Shown here: positions 24,101 through 35,548 of the stretch, piece by piece
Position numbering within the stretch: the stretch's first letter is position 1
Layout: each line of letters starts with the position of its first letter
Assembly (NCBI GenBank): GCA_030267565.1
Contig: BRXU01000005.1
Coordinates: 4,901,501 to 4,965,500, forward strand
DNA length: 64,000 bases
Direction: 5' to 3'
Source: Pleodorina starrii
Lineage: Eukaryota; Chlorophyta; Chlorophyceae; Chlamydomonadales; Volvocaceae
The notes under the pieces: generated by a model
Database searches by the model: none
What the model was told of the DNA's origin: nothing
Seen by the model: the letters and a program-made list of their open reading frames with translations, nothing else
Translations under genes and position numbers: made by a program

Positions 24101-26329
24101 CAGGACAAACACGTCAACACGCGTTACCTGGGCGGTGGAGGGGTGTGTGTGTGTTGGGGGGAGGGAGGGGCGCGGGGAGGGGGATGAGGGCGGGAAGGAT
24201 GTGTCGCAACGAAGGTGGGCCGCAACGAAGTGAGCAACAAGCAAGCGACGGAGGCCGGGAAGCAGGGACGGGAGCGGAGAGACGAACGTAACGGAAGGGG
24301 AGCTGTGACGGTGGGTGGCGGTAGCGGTGATAGGAACACGCAGTGTGCGTGTGTGCGTGTGTGCGTGTGTGTATTTGGTGTTGGGTGGGATGGGGTGGGA
24401 CGTAGGAAGTAAAGAAAGATTCCTTTGCAGCGCCCAGGGTGTGGGACGGGGAGGAAAAAAGGATCGTGGCGCAGTCCGAGACTTGATTGCAAGGCCCCCC
24501 ACCGCCCCAATCGCCTGCACGTCGACTGACAGGTTGACTAAAAAACGCGAGGGAAAAGGAACCCTAGTGTAGTCCGAGACTTGAGGCGTTGAGGGCAAGC
24601 CCCCCCCCTAATTGCTTGCACGTCAACAAGCTGAATCAAGAAAGCGAGCGGGACCCAAACCTAACGGCAGGGTGGCGCGGGGTAGCAACCCGTTAGCTGA
24701 GACCAGTTCGTTGGGCCCCAATCGTTCTGCCTCCCCCATCGAACCTCAATAAAAACCCTCAAACAACCCAATAGATCGATCCATCGACGAGCTCCCTCAT
24801 TACCTTGGGCGAGGGCATCTCCACCAGGCCCTCGTGGGCCAGTCCCATCGCGAGAACCTCCGGGTGCCGGTAGATGGGCCCGAGCCGGAGGTCGTTGTAC
24901 GACAGGAGCGTGGCTTTGACCTCCGCATGTTCCGTGTGCTCCTGTATGTACGAATGCGGTACGCAGCGGTACGCAGCGTTAAGACACAGCGTGACACGGC
25001 GTGGGACGTCACAGCCGGGTATCATCCCGATTTGGGTTATGGCACGGTGCTCGTACGACGGACGAACATGCTTGAAACCAGCGTATGTGTGTGTGTGTGT
25101 GTTTGCGGCTCAGGGTTATTCAGATCAGGAAAGGAAGAGGGGGGTGCCTCGCCACCGTAGCCGTTTCACGCGTCACCTGGCAATCTTTACAACTACTATC
25201 CAGATACCCACCGTACCATGTGTATGCCCATGCAAACAGTGCCCCATCCCGTCTTCTCGGTCGCCTGCATCCCTCCGCTGAGGTATCGTTGCCATAAGAT
25301 CATGACCCCTACCGGCCTCTGGCCCCCACCGCATCCCGTGCGGCTCTGCTCCCGTGAAACCCCAGCGCTGCTCACCCGCTCCCGCTCGAGCACAAACGCC
25401 TCCAGGTCATGAAGCGTCCAGATGGACGTCTGGATGGCCTGGAAGGCAGCCACGGCGGCGCGCACGCGCCGCTCGCGGTTTATGAACTCATTGACGTACA
25501 GGCTGCGGTTGAACCGCCACAGCTGCACCACGTCCTCCTTGGCGCGCGCGAGGTTTCGCGACTGAAGAGTCGGCCACGCCTGCACCAGCAAAGCGGAGTG
25601 CGGGGCAGATTGGTTATCTGCGGGGGTGGCTGGTGGGTCGTTAAAGCGTCGCGCCATGCCGTAATCGCGTATGGCTGCACTTTAGGGTTTGCCTGAGCTG
25701 CAGGTTCCCGAATGTAAGCGGAGGCCATATGCAAAATCCTTGAAGTGAAATTTCGTTTGAGACGCCATTGCGTTGTACTCAATCGGAGCGTGCACACAAT
25801 CTGGGGGTTGCCAAATGTGGCTTCCCAACCCCGAAAACACCCTGCGTAGAGAGTCACGATCAAGACTGCAGGTGATAAACGTAATGTGTATTAATACTAG
25901 TGACAACTTTACGCAAACTCGAGGTCAATGTGTTCTGTGCATCTCCTACTTGGCTTGCAGCTCAATCTCTGAGCTCAATATACCGTAACGCCCAAGGCGT
26001 TGACTGGAACGAATTCAGAGCTATCGGACATCGCATTATCATAAGAGCGGACAGGCCAGCCGGCCAAAGGGATTGTCACGGATGAGAGCCACGACTCTTC
26101 CGATGTAACCGGGCCCAATCCATCGAACACGAAATCGACCCTTTCATTTTTAACTCACTTTATCGAGTGCCAAACTGAATCCAGCGTAAGCACCAGATGA
26201 ATGAAGCTGAGCCCGTGCGCTACCGAGCTCCTTCTCAATGTCCTCAATAGCTGAACGAGAGACTCCAGTTGAAACGGAATAAGAGTTATTCCCACGGTGG
26301 AGCACTTTAGGGGCTCCTTTCGAGGACAT
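1..26329 (-). CDS. NO VEIN / sacsin-like giant GHKL-ATPase protein (3' end outside window)
   Basis: Large multi-exon gene; product resembles plant NO VEIN, a nuclear protein with a histidine-kinase-like (Bergerat) ATPase fold related to sacsin; biochemical role unknown. Exons read by eye, every junction in phase: 26159-26329 (ATG at 26329, context CAACAAAATG), 25376-25579, 24804-24941, 24015-24127, 23458-23524, 23055-23162, 22564-22629, 22101-22236, 21317-21540, 20109-20390, 19414-19516, 18866-19078, 17724-18156, 17182-17299, 16707-16820, 16222-16304, 15869-15972, 15581-15657, 14998-15065, 13945-14545, 13164-13253, 12487-12547, 12005-12099, 11256-11296, 10620-10680, 9688-9985, 9041-9395, 8182-8475, 7671-7739, 6841-7042, 6323-6481, 5771-5884, 3801-5327, 2391-3202, 2022-2101, 967-1377, 357-385. 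This gives about 2,707 codons; Arabidopsis NO VEIN is of similar length. Diagnostic stretches are LHDLEAF, ELGEWSKWEDVF, HFVMELMQNAEDN, GYIGKKGIGFKSVF, VFAYLPTRDYGLRF and SAWNHQLVARIPQLF. Ala/Gly/Pro-rich inserts interrupt conserved blocks, as is common in this lineage. Least certain: the first exon, the 14998-15065 acceptor and the 29-nt exon at 357-385. The family call is from recall, not a search. Confidence 0.85.
2160..2222. repeat. 9-bp GGGAGGGCC tandem repeat
   Basis: About six to seven copies of a GGGAGGGCC-type unit (one copy GGGAAGGCC) lie in the intron between the exons at 2022-2101 and 2391-3202 of the NO VEIN-like gene, beside the upstream end of exon 2022-2101. Confidence 0.8.
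5405..5489 (-). tRNA. tRNA-Tyr (GUA) with a short intron
   Basis: On the minus strand an 85-nt cloverleaf can be folded. The acceptor stem CCGATCT pairs with AGATCGG and the discriminator is A. The D arm is TTAGCTCAGTTGGAAGAGCG. The anticodon stem AAGGA/TCCTT encloses anticodon GTA, and the T arm is GCCTG-TTCGATC-CAGGC. About 12 extra nucleotides (TTGTGCATTGGT) lie after position 37, where plant and algal tRNA-Tyr genes carry their intron. The gene sits in sense orientation inside the intron at 5328-5770 of the NO VEIN-like gene. Confidence 0.93.
8837..8880. repeat. 10-bp CACCCTCGCT tandem repeat
   Basis: Four near-perfect copies of a CTCACCCTCG unit lie in the intron between the exons at 8182-8475 and 9041-9395 of the NO VEIN-like gene. 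Confidence 0.8.
10440..10606. repeat. CA/CG-rich low-complexity tract
   Basis: Irregular runs of ACACACGC units fill much of the intron immediately downstream (in transcription) of exon 10620-10680. The tract is read as intronic microsatellite; open frames across it are composition artefacts. Confidence 0.7.
11934..12000. repeat. GGTGGGTC-type tandem repeat
   Basis: Tandem GGTGGGTC/GGTC units end directly at the splice donor after exon 12005-12099. The repeat therefore abuts the 5' splice site and may include it. Confidence 0.75.
15116..15165. repeat. (GGCA)n microsatellite
   Basis: GGCA tetranucleotide repeat broken by one CCAACA interruption, intronic in the NO VEIN-like gene between exons 14998-15065 and 15581-15657. 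Confidence 0.85.
15281..15420. repeat. (CCACA)28 perfect pentanucleotide microsatellite
   Basis: An uninterrupted 140-bp run of CCACA lies in the same intron as the GGCA repeat, between exons 14998-15065 and 15581-15657. On the minus strand it creates open frames reading only Cys-Gly-Val-Val-Trp; these are not genes. Confidence 0.95.
19905..20070. repeat. CT-rich minisatellite (TCCCGCTTCCC units)
   Basis: About fifteen variant copies of a CTTCCCTCCCG / CTTTCCCTCCCG unit lie in the intron between exons 19414-19516 and 20109-20390. The strong strand asymmetry gives a polypyrimidine tract on the plus strand. Confidence 0.85.
20484..20573. repeat. (GAGT)n microsatellite
   Basis: About 22 uninterrupted GAGT tetranucleotides, directly followed by the GGA-rich minisatellite in the same intron (20391-21316). 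Confidence 0.95.
20605..20808. repeat. (AGGAGGGGG)n 9-bp minisatellite
   Basis: More than twenty near-perfect 9-bp copies of AGGAGGGGG, ending in a pure GGA run. Every frame across it is open (poly-Gly, Gly-Glu or poly-Pro/Leu), producing spurious ORFs of several hundred codons. The G-run density would favour G-quadruplex formation on the plus strand. Confidence 0.95.
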
Positions 26330-27069
26330 TTTGTTGCAGCTATGTTAGGCCACCTTCAATCCCGTCCATTGACTAACGGCATCAAGCTTGCATAGGCATA
26401 TATGAAACTATTTGACCGCCGATTAATCAGGTGGAATGTTAGCGTTTGCCATTATTGGTTTCGGGGCCCCAGTATCAGCTGACCCGTGACGATCACCCGC
26501 GACTGATTGGAATGTGTGACGTTGGAATTATGTCCAATATTATGTCGTTTTGGTCGCTGCCCAAGGTTATGTAAAAGTCTTCGTTTCCGTCGAGTCGCGA
26601 GTGCGGTCGTTGGTCGTTGTCTTTGTTCGTAGATGCTGCCGCGTGCTGGCGCTTGGTGCTGAGTGCTGACGCCCCTGTGCAGGGGGCTCGTCCAGGTCAG
26701 GGCCGATGTATGTCAGGCATGACCCTGCCCAGCTAGCTCGAACAGCAAATCAGGCACGATGCGCCAACTGCTGTCCGGCAAGCGTCCGATCGTTCGCAGT
26801 TTTTTGTTTGCAAAATGGCCCTTCACATAATAACTCCGGCGGCACTGCCTACACTGCTGCCGGATCTACATCGCCGCCGCATGCCAAGTCGCATTAAGGA
26901 GACGGATGAAAGCTAAATATTAATAATCAACCGGTATGCATGTGGTACGGTCAGGCGACGAAACCCGCCTGCACGCTACGCCGCAATCAAGCAAGCGAGC
27001 AGCGCCGCCCTAACAAACACGCACGGTCGTCACGGTCCTCGATCGGCTTACTTCAATCTCTCTCCCTAT
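26330..27069. other. Intergenic spacer, no gene seen
   Basis: This stretch lies between the NO VEIN-like start codon and the ankyrin gene stop codon. It is less GC-rich than the flanking exons and presumably holds the NO VEIN-like promoter and the ankyrin gene 3' UTR. I see no convincing coding exon, RNA gene or repeat. Confidence 0.6.
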
Positions 27070-29234
27070 CTATTTGTCCTCTGCCGCTCCGGGCCGCCGC
27101 TGAGTTTCGTCCCGCCGCATCAACACGTTCTGCAGTTGCGCGAGGTGGTCCGCCACGACCGGGACCGAAGCGGCGGCCCGCACCACGTCGCTCCAATCCG
27201 CCGGGGCGGGGCAGCCCAGCTCCCGCAGGAGCCGCAACGTCGGCAGCGGGCAGCCTCGCGAGACGCAGCTCAGGAGCATCTGCCGGCCCCAGGGACAGCC
27301 CAGCCGGTGCAGGCAGCGAAGCATGGCCAGGTCGCCGTTCCGGGCGGAGCAGAGGTAGGGCCGGCCGTCCACCTGCGTGCAAAGTTACGTACCGCGCATA
27401 CATGCGGTACACATACGTGCGGGCCTGCCCGGATGTGTGGTACGACAGCAATACACGGAAGGAAGGTCAAGGCTGCTCCGTTAAACCAAGAACCCCTAGC
27501 AAGATGTGTCCATTCGCAGCCATTAGAAAAAGGGAAGAAACCCCAATAACTACCTAAGGCTTGGGCAGCTGGATGGTCGGAGCCCTTGACTGCGTACTGA
27601 AGCACTTGCAAGCTTGTGCCAGAAAATAAGTAAACCTTGGCAAACCAAACAAATAATGAGGCGCCAGCTAGCTCATCCGGCCGCGGCCGCGTGCATGTGT
27701 ACCTACGTACCGGCATGGGGCATCCGTGCTCGACCAGCCACTCCAGGACCGCCTCGCAGCCGCCCTCCGCGCCCTCCACGAAAGCCCCGCCCCCGGGAAC
27801 CCAGCCGCGCTCCTGGAGCCGCGCCAACATCTCCACACTGTCGCCCACAGCCACCCAATCGGACCAGCGGCGGGCGGCGGCGGCGCCCTCACCGCCCAGC
27901 TGCTCCACCGCCCACACCGCCACCGCAACATGCCCCTGACACGACGCGCTGAACAGGGCCGTGCGCAGGTCGAGTGGGCAGTTGCGGATGTGGAGGTACT
28001 GCAAGACGGCCAGCTGGCCGTGAAACGCCGCCATGGACGCTGCCTCGAGGCCCGGCCTCGCGCCGCGCTCCTCGACAAGGAACCGCAGGGCGGCCAGGCT
28101 GCCGCTCTTTGCGGCGACCTCAGTGACCCGTGGGTCACTCGTAGGGTAGCCGCGACGCAGCGCCAGCCATTGCAGCCGCTCCAGCGCGTCAGGCCCCCGG
28201 GCGGCCTCCACACAGGCCTCGTGGGTGCGGGGGCAGCCCAGCGCCGTCTCCAGCCACTCTACCTTGGACTGCCAGTCGGGGGTGGGGCTGCCGGCCGCTG
28301 CCGCCAGGATTTCACCTCCATATCCACTCGCAGCGAACGTTGCTTGGTCCAGCAGCAGTTGGCCCGCGCCACCGTTGGCGTCGCCCTGACGACGCTGCTG
28401 CTGGTGCTCTAGCTGCTGTTCCTGATCGCTCCCCGACACAGCAGTTGGCCACCGCAAGCGCCGTGCAAGCTGGTCATGCGTTTGCTGTAGGACGTCCAGG
28501 CTGCAACCCGATGCCGCCGACGCGAGGAAGCTGCCCAAGTGGCTCATGCCAACGTCTGCGCTGCTGCCGCCGCCGCCGCCGCTGCCGCCGTCGCTGCCGC
28601 CGCCGCCGCCGCCGCTGCCGCCGTCGCTGCCGCCGCCGCCGCCGCCGCTGCCGCCGCCACGGCTATCTCCGCCCGACAAGGGAAGCTCCAGCAGCAGCAG
28701 CCACAAAGCGAGACTGATATGGCCGGCGCGGGCGGCGGCGTTGGGGGCCGCAGGATCATGGCCGCAGCCGCTCGCCAGCAGCCACTCGCAGATGTGCCAA
28801 TGTCCCCCCCGCGCTGCTGCGGCCAGTGAGTTGCCCCAGGGGCAGACGTAGCGCTCCCGCAGCAGCTGACAGACGTGCAGCTGGCCCGCGGCTGCGGCAG
28901 CCTCGAGTACCTCGGGCGTAACGAGCAGGCCGGCGCTGGCCAGGGCAAGCTCCAGGTTCTCGAGGTTGCCGCTCGCGGCCGTAAGTTGAAGGAGCTTCAA
29001 GCGCTTGAGCCGAGACAGCTGTCGGTACGCGTTCGCTGCTCCCCAGCGGTGCCGGAAGGCGTGCGAAGGTGACGCAAGCGAAAGGCGCACGACCTGGAAG
29101 CGCGAGAATTGCTGCGCCGAGGCTTTATCTACCAGCCGTAGAGTGCAAGCTACTTCGTTGGGCGACATGAATCCCGCTATGCGCTGAACGATACCCGGAA
29201 GCCAAACGCGCGAGGCGTCCGTCGACGTCGCCAT
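27070..29234 (-). CDS. F-box-like / ankyrin-repeat protein
   Basis: Two exons, 27711-29234 (ATG at 29234) and 27070-27372 (TAG stop), joined in phase 0 across a GTACGT...GCAG intron, give about 608 residues. Residues 9-40 (VWLPGIVQRIAGFM onward) look like a degenerate F-box of the type that precedes ankyrin repeats in many volvocine proteins. From about residue 85 there are irregular ankyrin-like units with recurring AAxxGxLxxLxxL patterns and small-residue turns such as GCPMP and GCPW; exon 2 adds a further NGDLAMLRCLHRLGCPWG unit. Residues around 190-235 are a Gly/Ser/Asp insert encoded by a GCC/GTC-rich repeat with a unit of about ten residues. The role is probably protein-protein interaction, possibly substrate recruitment to an SCF ligase; the target is unknown. 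The intron itself lacks stops for some distance, so a retained-intron isoform is conceivable. The next gene upstream is unrelated. Confidence 0.8.
28555..28665. repeat. Coding trinucleotide/30-bp repeat in the ankyrin gene
   Basis: About three copies of a 30-bp GCC/GTC-rich unit encode a Gly-Gly-Ser-Gly-rich linker on the minus strand. The repeat stays in frame, so copy-number change would alter linker length without breaking the gene. Confidence 0.8.
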
Positions 29235-31480
29235 TCAGACAAATATAACTTGTTTACTGAACGAAAGCTCTAATAATATTTTATGAATAAAGTGCTCATG
29301 TGTTTGCCGTGAATAAAATCGGTCGATTGCTTGGCGCAAGAGGTCCGTCAGATACAGGACGTACTGTACGGCTGACATGTGGATTTGGTTGAGATTTTTA
29401 TACAGTAGGCTCCTGGCTCTACAAGAGTCGAGAGAGCCAACGGGCCAGCTGCTGGCCGTGCACTGCACCGGAGACGACCAGGGTAATCAAGCGGGATGCA
29501 CAACTACGTAGGCGGCTAGACACCAAAAGCCACCACGTACAGGAGGAACGAGCGAGCCCAGGGCGGGGTGAAGGCTCATACATAAACCCGCGACCATAGA
29601 GGAATGTACCACGAGGCTTCCAATTCCGTCGGCGATGGGCCCCGGGTAGGCGAGGCCGCCCGCCCCCCACAAGTGGGTTAGGCGTACCCTGGCGTACTAG
29701 CAGGCCTGATATGATAACGAACAACTCGCCGGCTGCAACAGGATGAGCCCTACCTGCTGTGCCCAAGACACGCAGCCCAATCGAAGATAGAAGTGGATGG
29801 AGTTGGATCAGCATGATGCGTGCTAAACTGTCCGTTTATTTGCGGCCGCTGTATGTGGCCGTGGGCACACAAATATCCCGATATTATTAGCCGTAGGAAC
29901 CGGCGACGCGACCCCCCCCCCCCCCCGAGGAGTCTGTCCCACGCACCCTTTGCGCGGCACTCTCAGCCAGGGCTGCAAAGCTCCAAATGAAGCAAGGCGG
30001 CCCCAAAACTAAACAGCCACAAGCAAGGTGATGGCTCTGTCCGTAAGGCTAGCTGCTGGATGGGGCCAGCAGCAGACAGCAGCACATGATGCATGGTCGG
30101 CTCTCAAGGCTGCATGGCAGCTATGAACCGTCGCCCGTGCGTGCTCCGTGCGTCCATGGCAGACATGTACGGCAGAAAGCGCCACAACGAACGTTCCACA
30201 CACACCCGCCGACCGCTGCACTGTTTCCCGACCATGAACCGGCGGGAGCCAAGTGCCCAAATGGCGAGATAGACACGCGCCGGCTAGCTACACAACCGCC
30301 GGACAGGGCGGGTCAGCTGGTCTGCCATCGCCTGCTCAACCGGACAGCGAGCGAGGACCAAACGTGGTGGCACCTAGGGGACTCGCGCTTCTGCGTGCTC
30401 CTACTTCTCTCTACATTTGTTCGCGTAAAAGTCAGCATGGGTTTGGCTGGTTTCGGTTTGTCTGTACGTCGTGCCATCCCTCGCCCATCCGCCCTCCGCC
30501 CGTACGCACTATCTATCGTTAGGTGTCAAAGATGCCACGTTTCTCCTGCTGGATAGCATATATATTTATATAAATGGAGGCCGTTCAGAGATAGGCTGGG
30601 AAGCTGCGGCCGCCCACCTACGCAACAGATAGATGACCGTTACACCCATCCCGCCGCACCCTTCATTCAGGGGAAACCTTCAAAGTATGCCTCACACGGG
30701 GCATCACAGTCAGGATCGATCGTGAATGTATGTTTGGGACGCCCTGCTGCGGAAGGACATCCGTGTGTGTTTGTGTGGATGTGGGTGTGCGTGTGTGTGT
30801 GGTGTCACAGATACCATCCATCCACGCACGCAGGACATCACACCTACCGTGGAGCGGCTTCCGGCGGGGGTCGATGTACGGACGCGTGGCGTAACAAGGT
30901 TTCGTTGCCCCCTTCGTTCATTTACACCTGTCTCTGCTGGGCCCATAGAAGGGCGCCAGGCTAATCTCTACCAATAAACGCTTCCGGCCATGCATGGCGC
31001 GCGCGATCACTGACAGCAGCTCGCTATCTACAAAATGTAATGCAGCCTTCAATGACAGGAACAGGTGTTTCACCCACCCCTGACTGGCCGCTGTATCAAC
31101 CCCGCCACCAACACTCTTGCCTTACCAAACCGGAAAGAATGGTTTTTAATGTTCACATACAGTCGACGGCCGCTGCGCCCATTGGGTGTACCATCGGCCC
31201 CGCTGCGTGCTGCGGTCCTTCGCACCCGAAAGAAAGGTACACTTCTCGAAGCGTCAGACCGCAGCACGCAGATGCATTAGGTGGCACAAGGAATACGTGA
31301 CTGGCCGGCTTGACATCGGTCGCATGAACTGCTGATGCGGCGGGCGGCGGGCGGCCTCCACCCTTGTCTCATCAGTAGTTCACGGCGAGCGAGAAACCAA
31401 ATCGCTCGCCCTCGCACACAATATTTGCAAACAGCTGCTGTAAATCTATGAGACACCAGATGAAACCTTACATTTGCAGT
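29235..31480. other. Intergenic region, no supported gene
   Basis: The first bases should hold the ankyrin gene promoter. The rest contains only short, unconserved open frames on both strands, a poly-C run near 29,914-29,926 and TG-rich DNA near 30,765-30,800. Nothing recognisable was found. Confidence 0.55.
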
Positions 31481-31489
31481 AGCTGGGAG

Positions 31490-31734
31490 TGAGGCTGGCT
31501 GGTGACAAGGACGAGGCTCGTCGTACCGTGTACGACTGCTCGAAGTCCCTCCGTCCAGAAATAGCCATTGATGAGAGCCTGGTGCTGCCATCTTCTTGCT
31601 TCCCCAAGCGGACACCAACAGGCTTACTGCTTGTCACTGCGAACCCAGTTGGTCAATCGTTTCTTCAGGAGTTTATTTCCGCAACAACGCCTAATCCTGA
31701 AACATATACTTTGTCGGTGATCGCAACACTGTAG
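31490..31734 (+). CDS. Possible terminal exon of an unidentified gene
   Basis: After a possible acceptor (TTTGCAG ending near 31,476) the plus strand stays open to a TAG at 31,732. The predicted peptide has mixed, non-repetitive composition and balanced hydrophobicity, with segments such as RRTVYDCSK and TGLLLVTANPVGQSFLQEF, unlike the low-complexity shadows elsewhere. A TGTAA lies about 210 bases downstream. I do not recognise a family and cannot find matching upstream exons, so this may be a chance open frame. Confidence 0.2.
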
Positions 31735-32283
31735 GACTCAGAGGAAAAAATAAAAAGCCCCTTCTGTCTTGGCGAGCCTGTCTTTGACCCAAGTCTGCAC
31801 GAGATATATGATGAATCCCAAACTGCCTGCTGCCGGTCTGCGCGCCCGCGTTCAGAGGGCTCTTCGGTAAGGGATCGAGGGAAACTATGTGCTGGTTTGC
31901 TGGCGGCGGCAGCATACATGCATGCTGCACGCACACTTTTGTATGTAATAACTCGCCTTTCACCAAAAAGCGACACGTGTGCACGCCAAAGCCATGCATG
32001 CTGCATTCTTCTCGGCTTATTCAGTAAATACCCTACATTATTGCACGCAGGAGAGGCGGTAAGCAGTTCCGGGACCGCGTTGCGCTGCCGATCATTAACG
32101 TTTTGCGAAAAACCGAAAGGTGAGCGCGTATGACGGGAGCACTTTTCTTTTGTCATTATTTGTCATTATTGATCATGGACACGACCAGACCTGGAACGCG
32201 TTCGAATATCCCTCCCCATTTCGAGGCATCGTTTTGCTGAAAAACCATGCAAGCAACATTCTGCTGCTCGGCGTCGGCTCGCT

Positions 32284-33249
32284 TTGTATGTGCCTCCGTT
32301 TTGTGTCAGGTACGTCCCTCTGTCAACGTGCGACCAGGAGGCCGCCGGGTCTGCTTACGCCGCCGCAGACGAGCAGCATGAGTTCCCAGCATCGTATGCA
32401 CAGCAGACGGAACACCGCGCGGCGGGGCTGCCTTCACGCAACGCGCACCCAGCAGCCGCACCAGCATGGAGCTCATCCCCCGTCGGGACCGCCAACGTTA
32501 CCGGCGCGCTGACAGCAGGGGCCATCGCCGCCGCCTCTAGCGCCAGTAATATCAACAGGGGGGCCCTGCTGGCGCTTGGAACTTCCGATATCGACTCCTG
32601 CGGTGTTGACAGCGGCAGCAGCTGCTCGTCCCGCCCATGTGCTACTCCTCCGCCGCGCCTTGATGACAACAGCAGCCAGCAACAGCAGCTCCCTGTCGTC
32701 TCCGCACGGTTGACCCCCGATGCTTCCCTCCATCCCTCAAGCACCGGCCTGGACCTGAGCTGGATGCTGCTCAGCGACTCCAGCTCCCACACAGCCGCCA
32801 ACAGCCGTAACTTCGGCACGGAGCGCGGTACTGGCTCCGAAGCCACTGCCGACACTACGAGCAACATGCCAACCCCGCCTGCTGAAGCCGAGCCCGAGGC
32901 GGAGATCAACCTCATCGTTCCGGATTTCGACTTGAGGCAGCCTGAAGGCTCGATGCTGCTCCAGCGCTCTGCTCGAACGGTGGTCTGGGTGTCGCAAGTA
33001 GAGAGCCTGCTGCCTGATGGAAGCAGCGTGACGCCGACGCTGGTGACCAAGGAGATCTTCTGCTGCAGCGAGGCTCGGGCTGCGGAGCGAGCGGCAGCCC
33101 GGGAGGCGGCCGGCCGCCGCGGACAACCCGACTCGATCGCCGCAGAGTGTGTGGCGGTGAAGGAGCCCTACGTCGCACAGCTCGTGAACCGCGCCAGCGA
33201 AGCGCTCTGGGACGCCCAGCAGCAGCGGAACTCCTCACCCGCCGCATCC

Positions 33250-33289
<40 letters not shown>

Positions 33290-34423
33290 AGCACCTCTTT
33301 GTCCGCTACCCCTTTGTGCCGCCGCTGCACGTCGACTTGCTGCACCACCAGTCGCGAGGTGGCGGCGACACCAGCTCGGGCGGCGCCGCCGATGGCAAGG
33401 TTGTCGTGGTGTACGAGTACTTCCCGGCCGGCGACGCGCGGAACTTTCTGGACAATTTGACGATGTACCTGGCGGGGAAGATGTGCCGCCAGCCGGACGA
33501 GCGCACCGTAGGGGCTGCCGTGATCAGGCTGGCGGCCAACCTTTGGGACGTGAGCCGGAGCATGATGATGCTGATGCAGCAGGTGCACTTTCTGGGCTTC
33601 GTCCTTTGCGGTAAGTGGGCAAGCGCGGGCGGACAGGCTGGGCCAGCGGGCTGGGCTAGCGGGTTGGGCTAGCGGGCCGCTTGGCTAGCTTGCATGGGGC
33701 TGTAGTTGCGTCGTAGTGCAACCAGGCAACAGGCGGGCGGGCCAGTTTGGGGGTCGCCCTTCTAATGGAGTAGCTGGGGACAGAGTTCAAGGTGAAGGGC
33801 ACATTGCTTGGGAGCATGATGACATGCATGAGCCCGACCGTGTTCACGCTTACTTGCTTGCCTTTCAGTGCCGCGATCGCCTGGCGGCTTCGTTATCCAA
33901 AAGGATCTGTTTCTCGTTAGGTTGATCTCACGCACACGCACCCGCTTTGCTTCCTGCCTTGCTGCTTTGCCCTGCAGACCTTAAATTCGAGAACACGGTT
34001 GTCGATATGGATGATAAGGTCTGCGGCCTGAAGCTGATCGACGCCGAGGCGGTTCTTCCGTGCAAATTGGGTGAGCGCGTGTATGGCACCACGATCTGCA
34101 CGTCCGGCTACGCCGCCCCGGAGCAGGAACAGATCGTGGGCCAGCAGTGGGCCGACGCAGGAAGCGATGTGCACGCGTGCGGGCGGAGCATTATCTCCGC
34201 GATGCTGCGCGCACGGGACCGGCTGCAGGAGCGTCTCCCCGCTGACACGTTCGAAACAGCGCGAGTTGCGCTGGGGGGGCTGGTCGAACCGCTGCGGCAG
34301 CTGGCGCTCAAGTGCGCGCACAAGGACCCGGTCCAGCGGCCCACGGCTGCGCAGGCGCTGGTGCAGTTGAACAGCGCGGAGGCGGAATTCTTCCTGCGCG
34401 CGGGGACCATGATGGCCGCATGA
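32284..34423 (+). CDS. Protein kinase-like protein with divergent catalytic motifs
   Basis: Two exons: the first ends at the GTAAGT donor after 33610, the second runs 33979-34423 (TGA), joined in phase 1. The true N-terminus is unresolved: the frame is open from 32,284, but its first codon is TTG and the first in-frame ATG is far inside, so an upstream exon is likely. The first about 280 residues are Ser/Ala-rich and disordered-looking, followed by a beta-strand segment (TVVWVSQVESLLPDGS). The kinase fold follows: AVKEP with the ATP-anchoring Lys at 33160-33162; a hinge-like VVVVYEYFPAGDARNFL; a catalytic loop reading FVLCDLKFEN, where HRD is LCD but Asp, Lys and Asn remain; LKLIDAEAV, where DFG is DAE with Asp kept; GYAAPEQ for the APE motif; and DPVQRPTAAQAL in subdomain XI. 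A poly-Ala run from (CTG/GCT)n lies at about 33,248-33,290. It is probably a Ser/Thr kinase, active or weakly active; the substrate is unknown. Confidence 0.7.
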
Positions 34424-34939
34424 TGAGCGAGGCAGCAGCCGCGGCCGCCAGCCAGCTAGCAGCAGCCAGCCAGAGCGGGATGACCCGCCGTAGTCACCGG
34501 TGCGTGGCTGCGTTGCGCGCGCGGACGCCCAGCCATGCGTGCAAGGCTGCATGGTGGACGTCAGTACGTCGTGCGGGAATGACACAAACACAGCTGTAGA
34601 TGATACACAGCGGCAGATGGGCGAGTTGCGCTTTGGCTTTATTGTGACGGCGCGGGATGGATGGAGAGGGTGTGCTTGTTCGCCGGCGTTTTTTTAGCAG
34701 GCGAGTTCTTGCGTTGAAAGTGAGCCTGAAACAAAAGGCTTACGGGCGGATGCAGCCATGCATGGGCCTAGATTGACCGATGGGAGGCCTCTTGGCGTAT
34801 TGCGGCAGGGTTAGTTACGGCAGGGCGCACGTGCAGCAGGATGCCCAGGATGGAACTGAATTTGTTCGTAATTGGGTGCAGCAGTTTCCTAGCTAACATT
34901 GTAGTGTGGCACAAAACACGCGCAGCAGCAGGTTGTTCA

Positions 34940-34995
34940 GATGTATGGGACAGGATGTATGGGACAGGATGTATGGGACAGGATGTATGGGACAG
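34940..34995. repeat. 14-bp tandem repeat, four copies
   Basis: Four perfect copies of GATGTATGGGACAG in the spacer downstream of the kinase-like gene. Confidence 0.95.
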
Positions 34996-35548
34996 GCGTC
35001 TTTCTGTGGCAAAGCCCGGCGTGTGGGGCTTTGGCGTTGGGACTCGACGGTCAGGAGTTTGCTTCAACTTGTTTGGTTTGGACAGCGTTGTGTGCGCGCG
35101 CGTCTGCCGAGAGGGCATGGTCGCGGCGCCGCGGCGGAACGGTTTATTGCTAGGTTTCGGACCAAACAGATAGACAGACAGCAACGACAGGTGTGCTAAG
35201 CTTATTGGTTTGCCCCGTCGCAGGGTCGGCAATCTTACTTGTGATCGATGAATAGATAAGTTGCGCTGGTGCGTGCGTGCGTGCGATCGAGTGCGTGGCA
35301 ATTAATTTGACTTCAGTCAGTGCCTAGGTAAGCAGGTCCGCAATAGACAGCGGCAGGTCTCGATATTGGATTGGTTTGTTCAACAGCTGTTCGCCAGATA
35401 GAGAATAACCGTCCGAGGGTGACTTTATATGTATGTTGCTGCTTTTGCGCGCGGGGGGGACCTATCGATCTAGCTAGATAGCTGTATTATTGAGGTAGGG
35501 TAGGGCCATTAAAAAAAATATATCCCTGACATAATAACTATCTGCAGA

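Noticed and set aside
25580..25657. Start of the NO VEIN-like protein at the ATG at 25,657
   Set aside because: Possible, but the exon at 26,159-26,329 has a better ATG context, splices in phase 0 to 25,579 and supplies N-terminal sequence that fits the family better.
25480..25863. Minus-strand frame overlapping the second NO VEIN-like exon
   Set aside because: Different frame from the conserved exon, with no family resemblance and no phase-compatible splice sites.
27270..27710. Extension of the first ankyrin exon through the intron
   Set aside because: A good GTACGT donor at 27,710 and acceptor at 27,373 join two ankyrin-like segments in phase; the extension has no ankyrin pattern.
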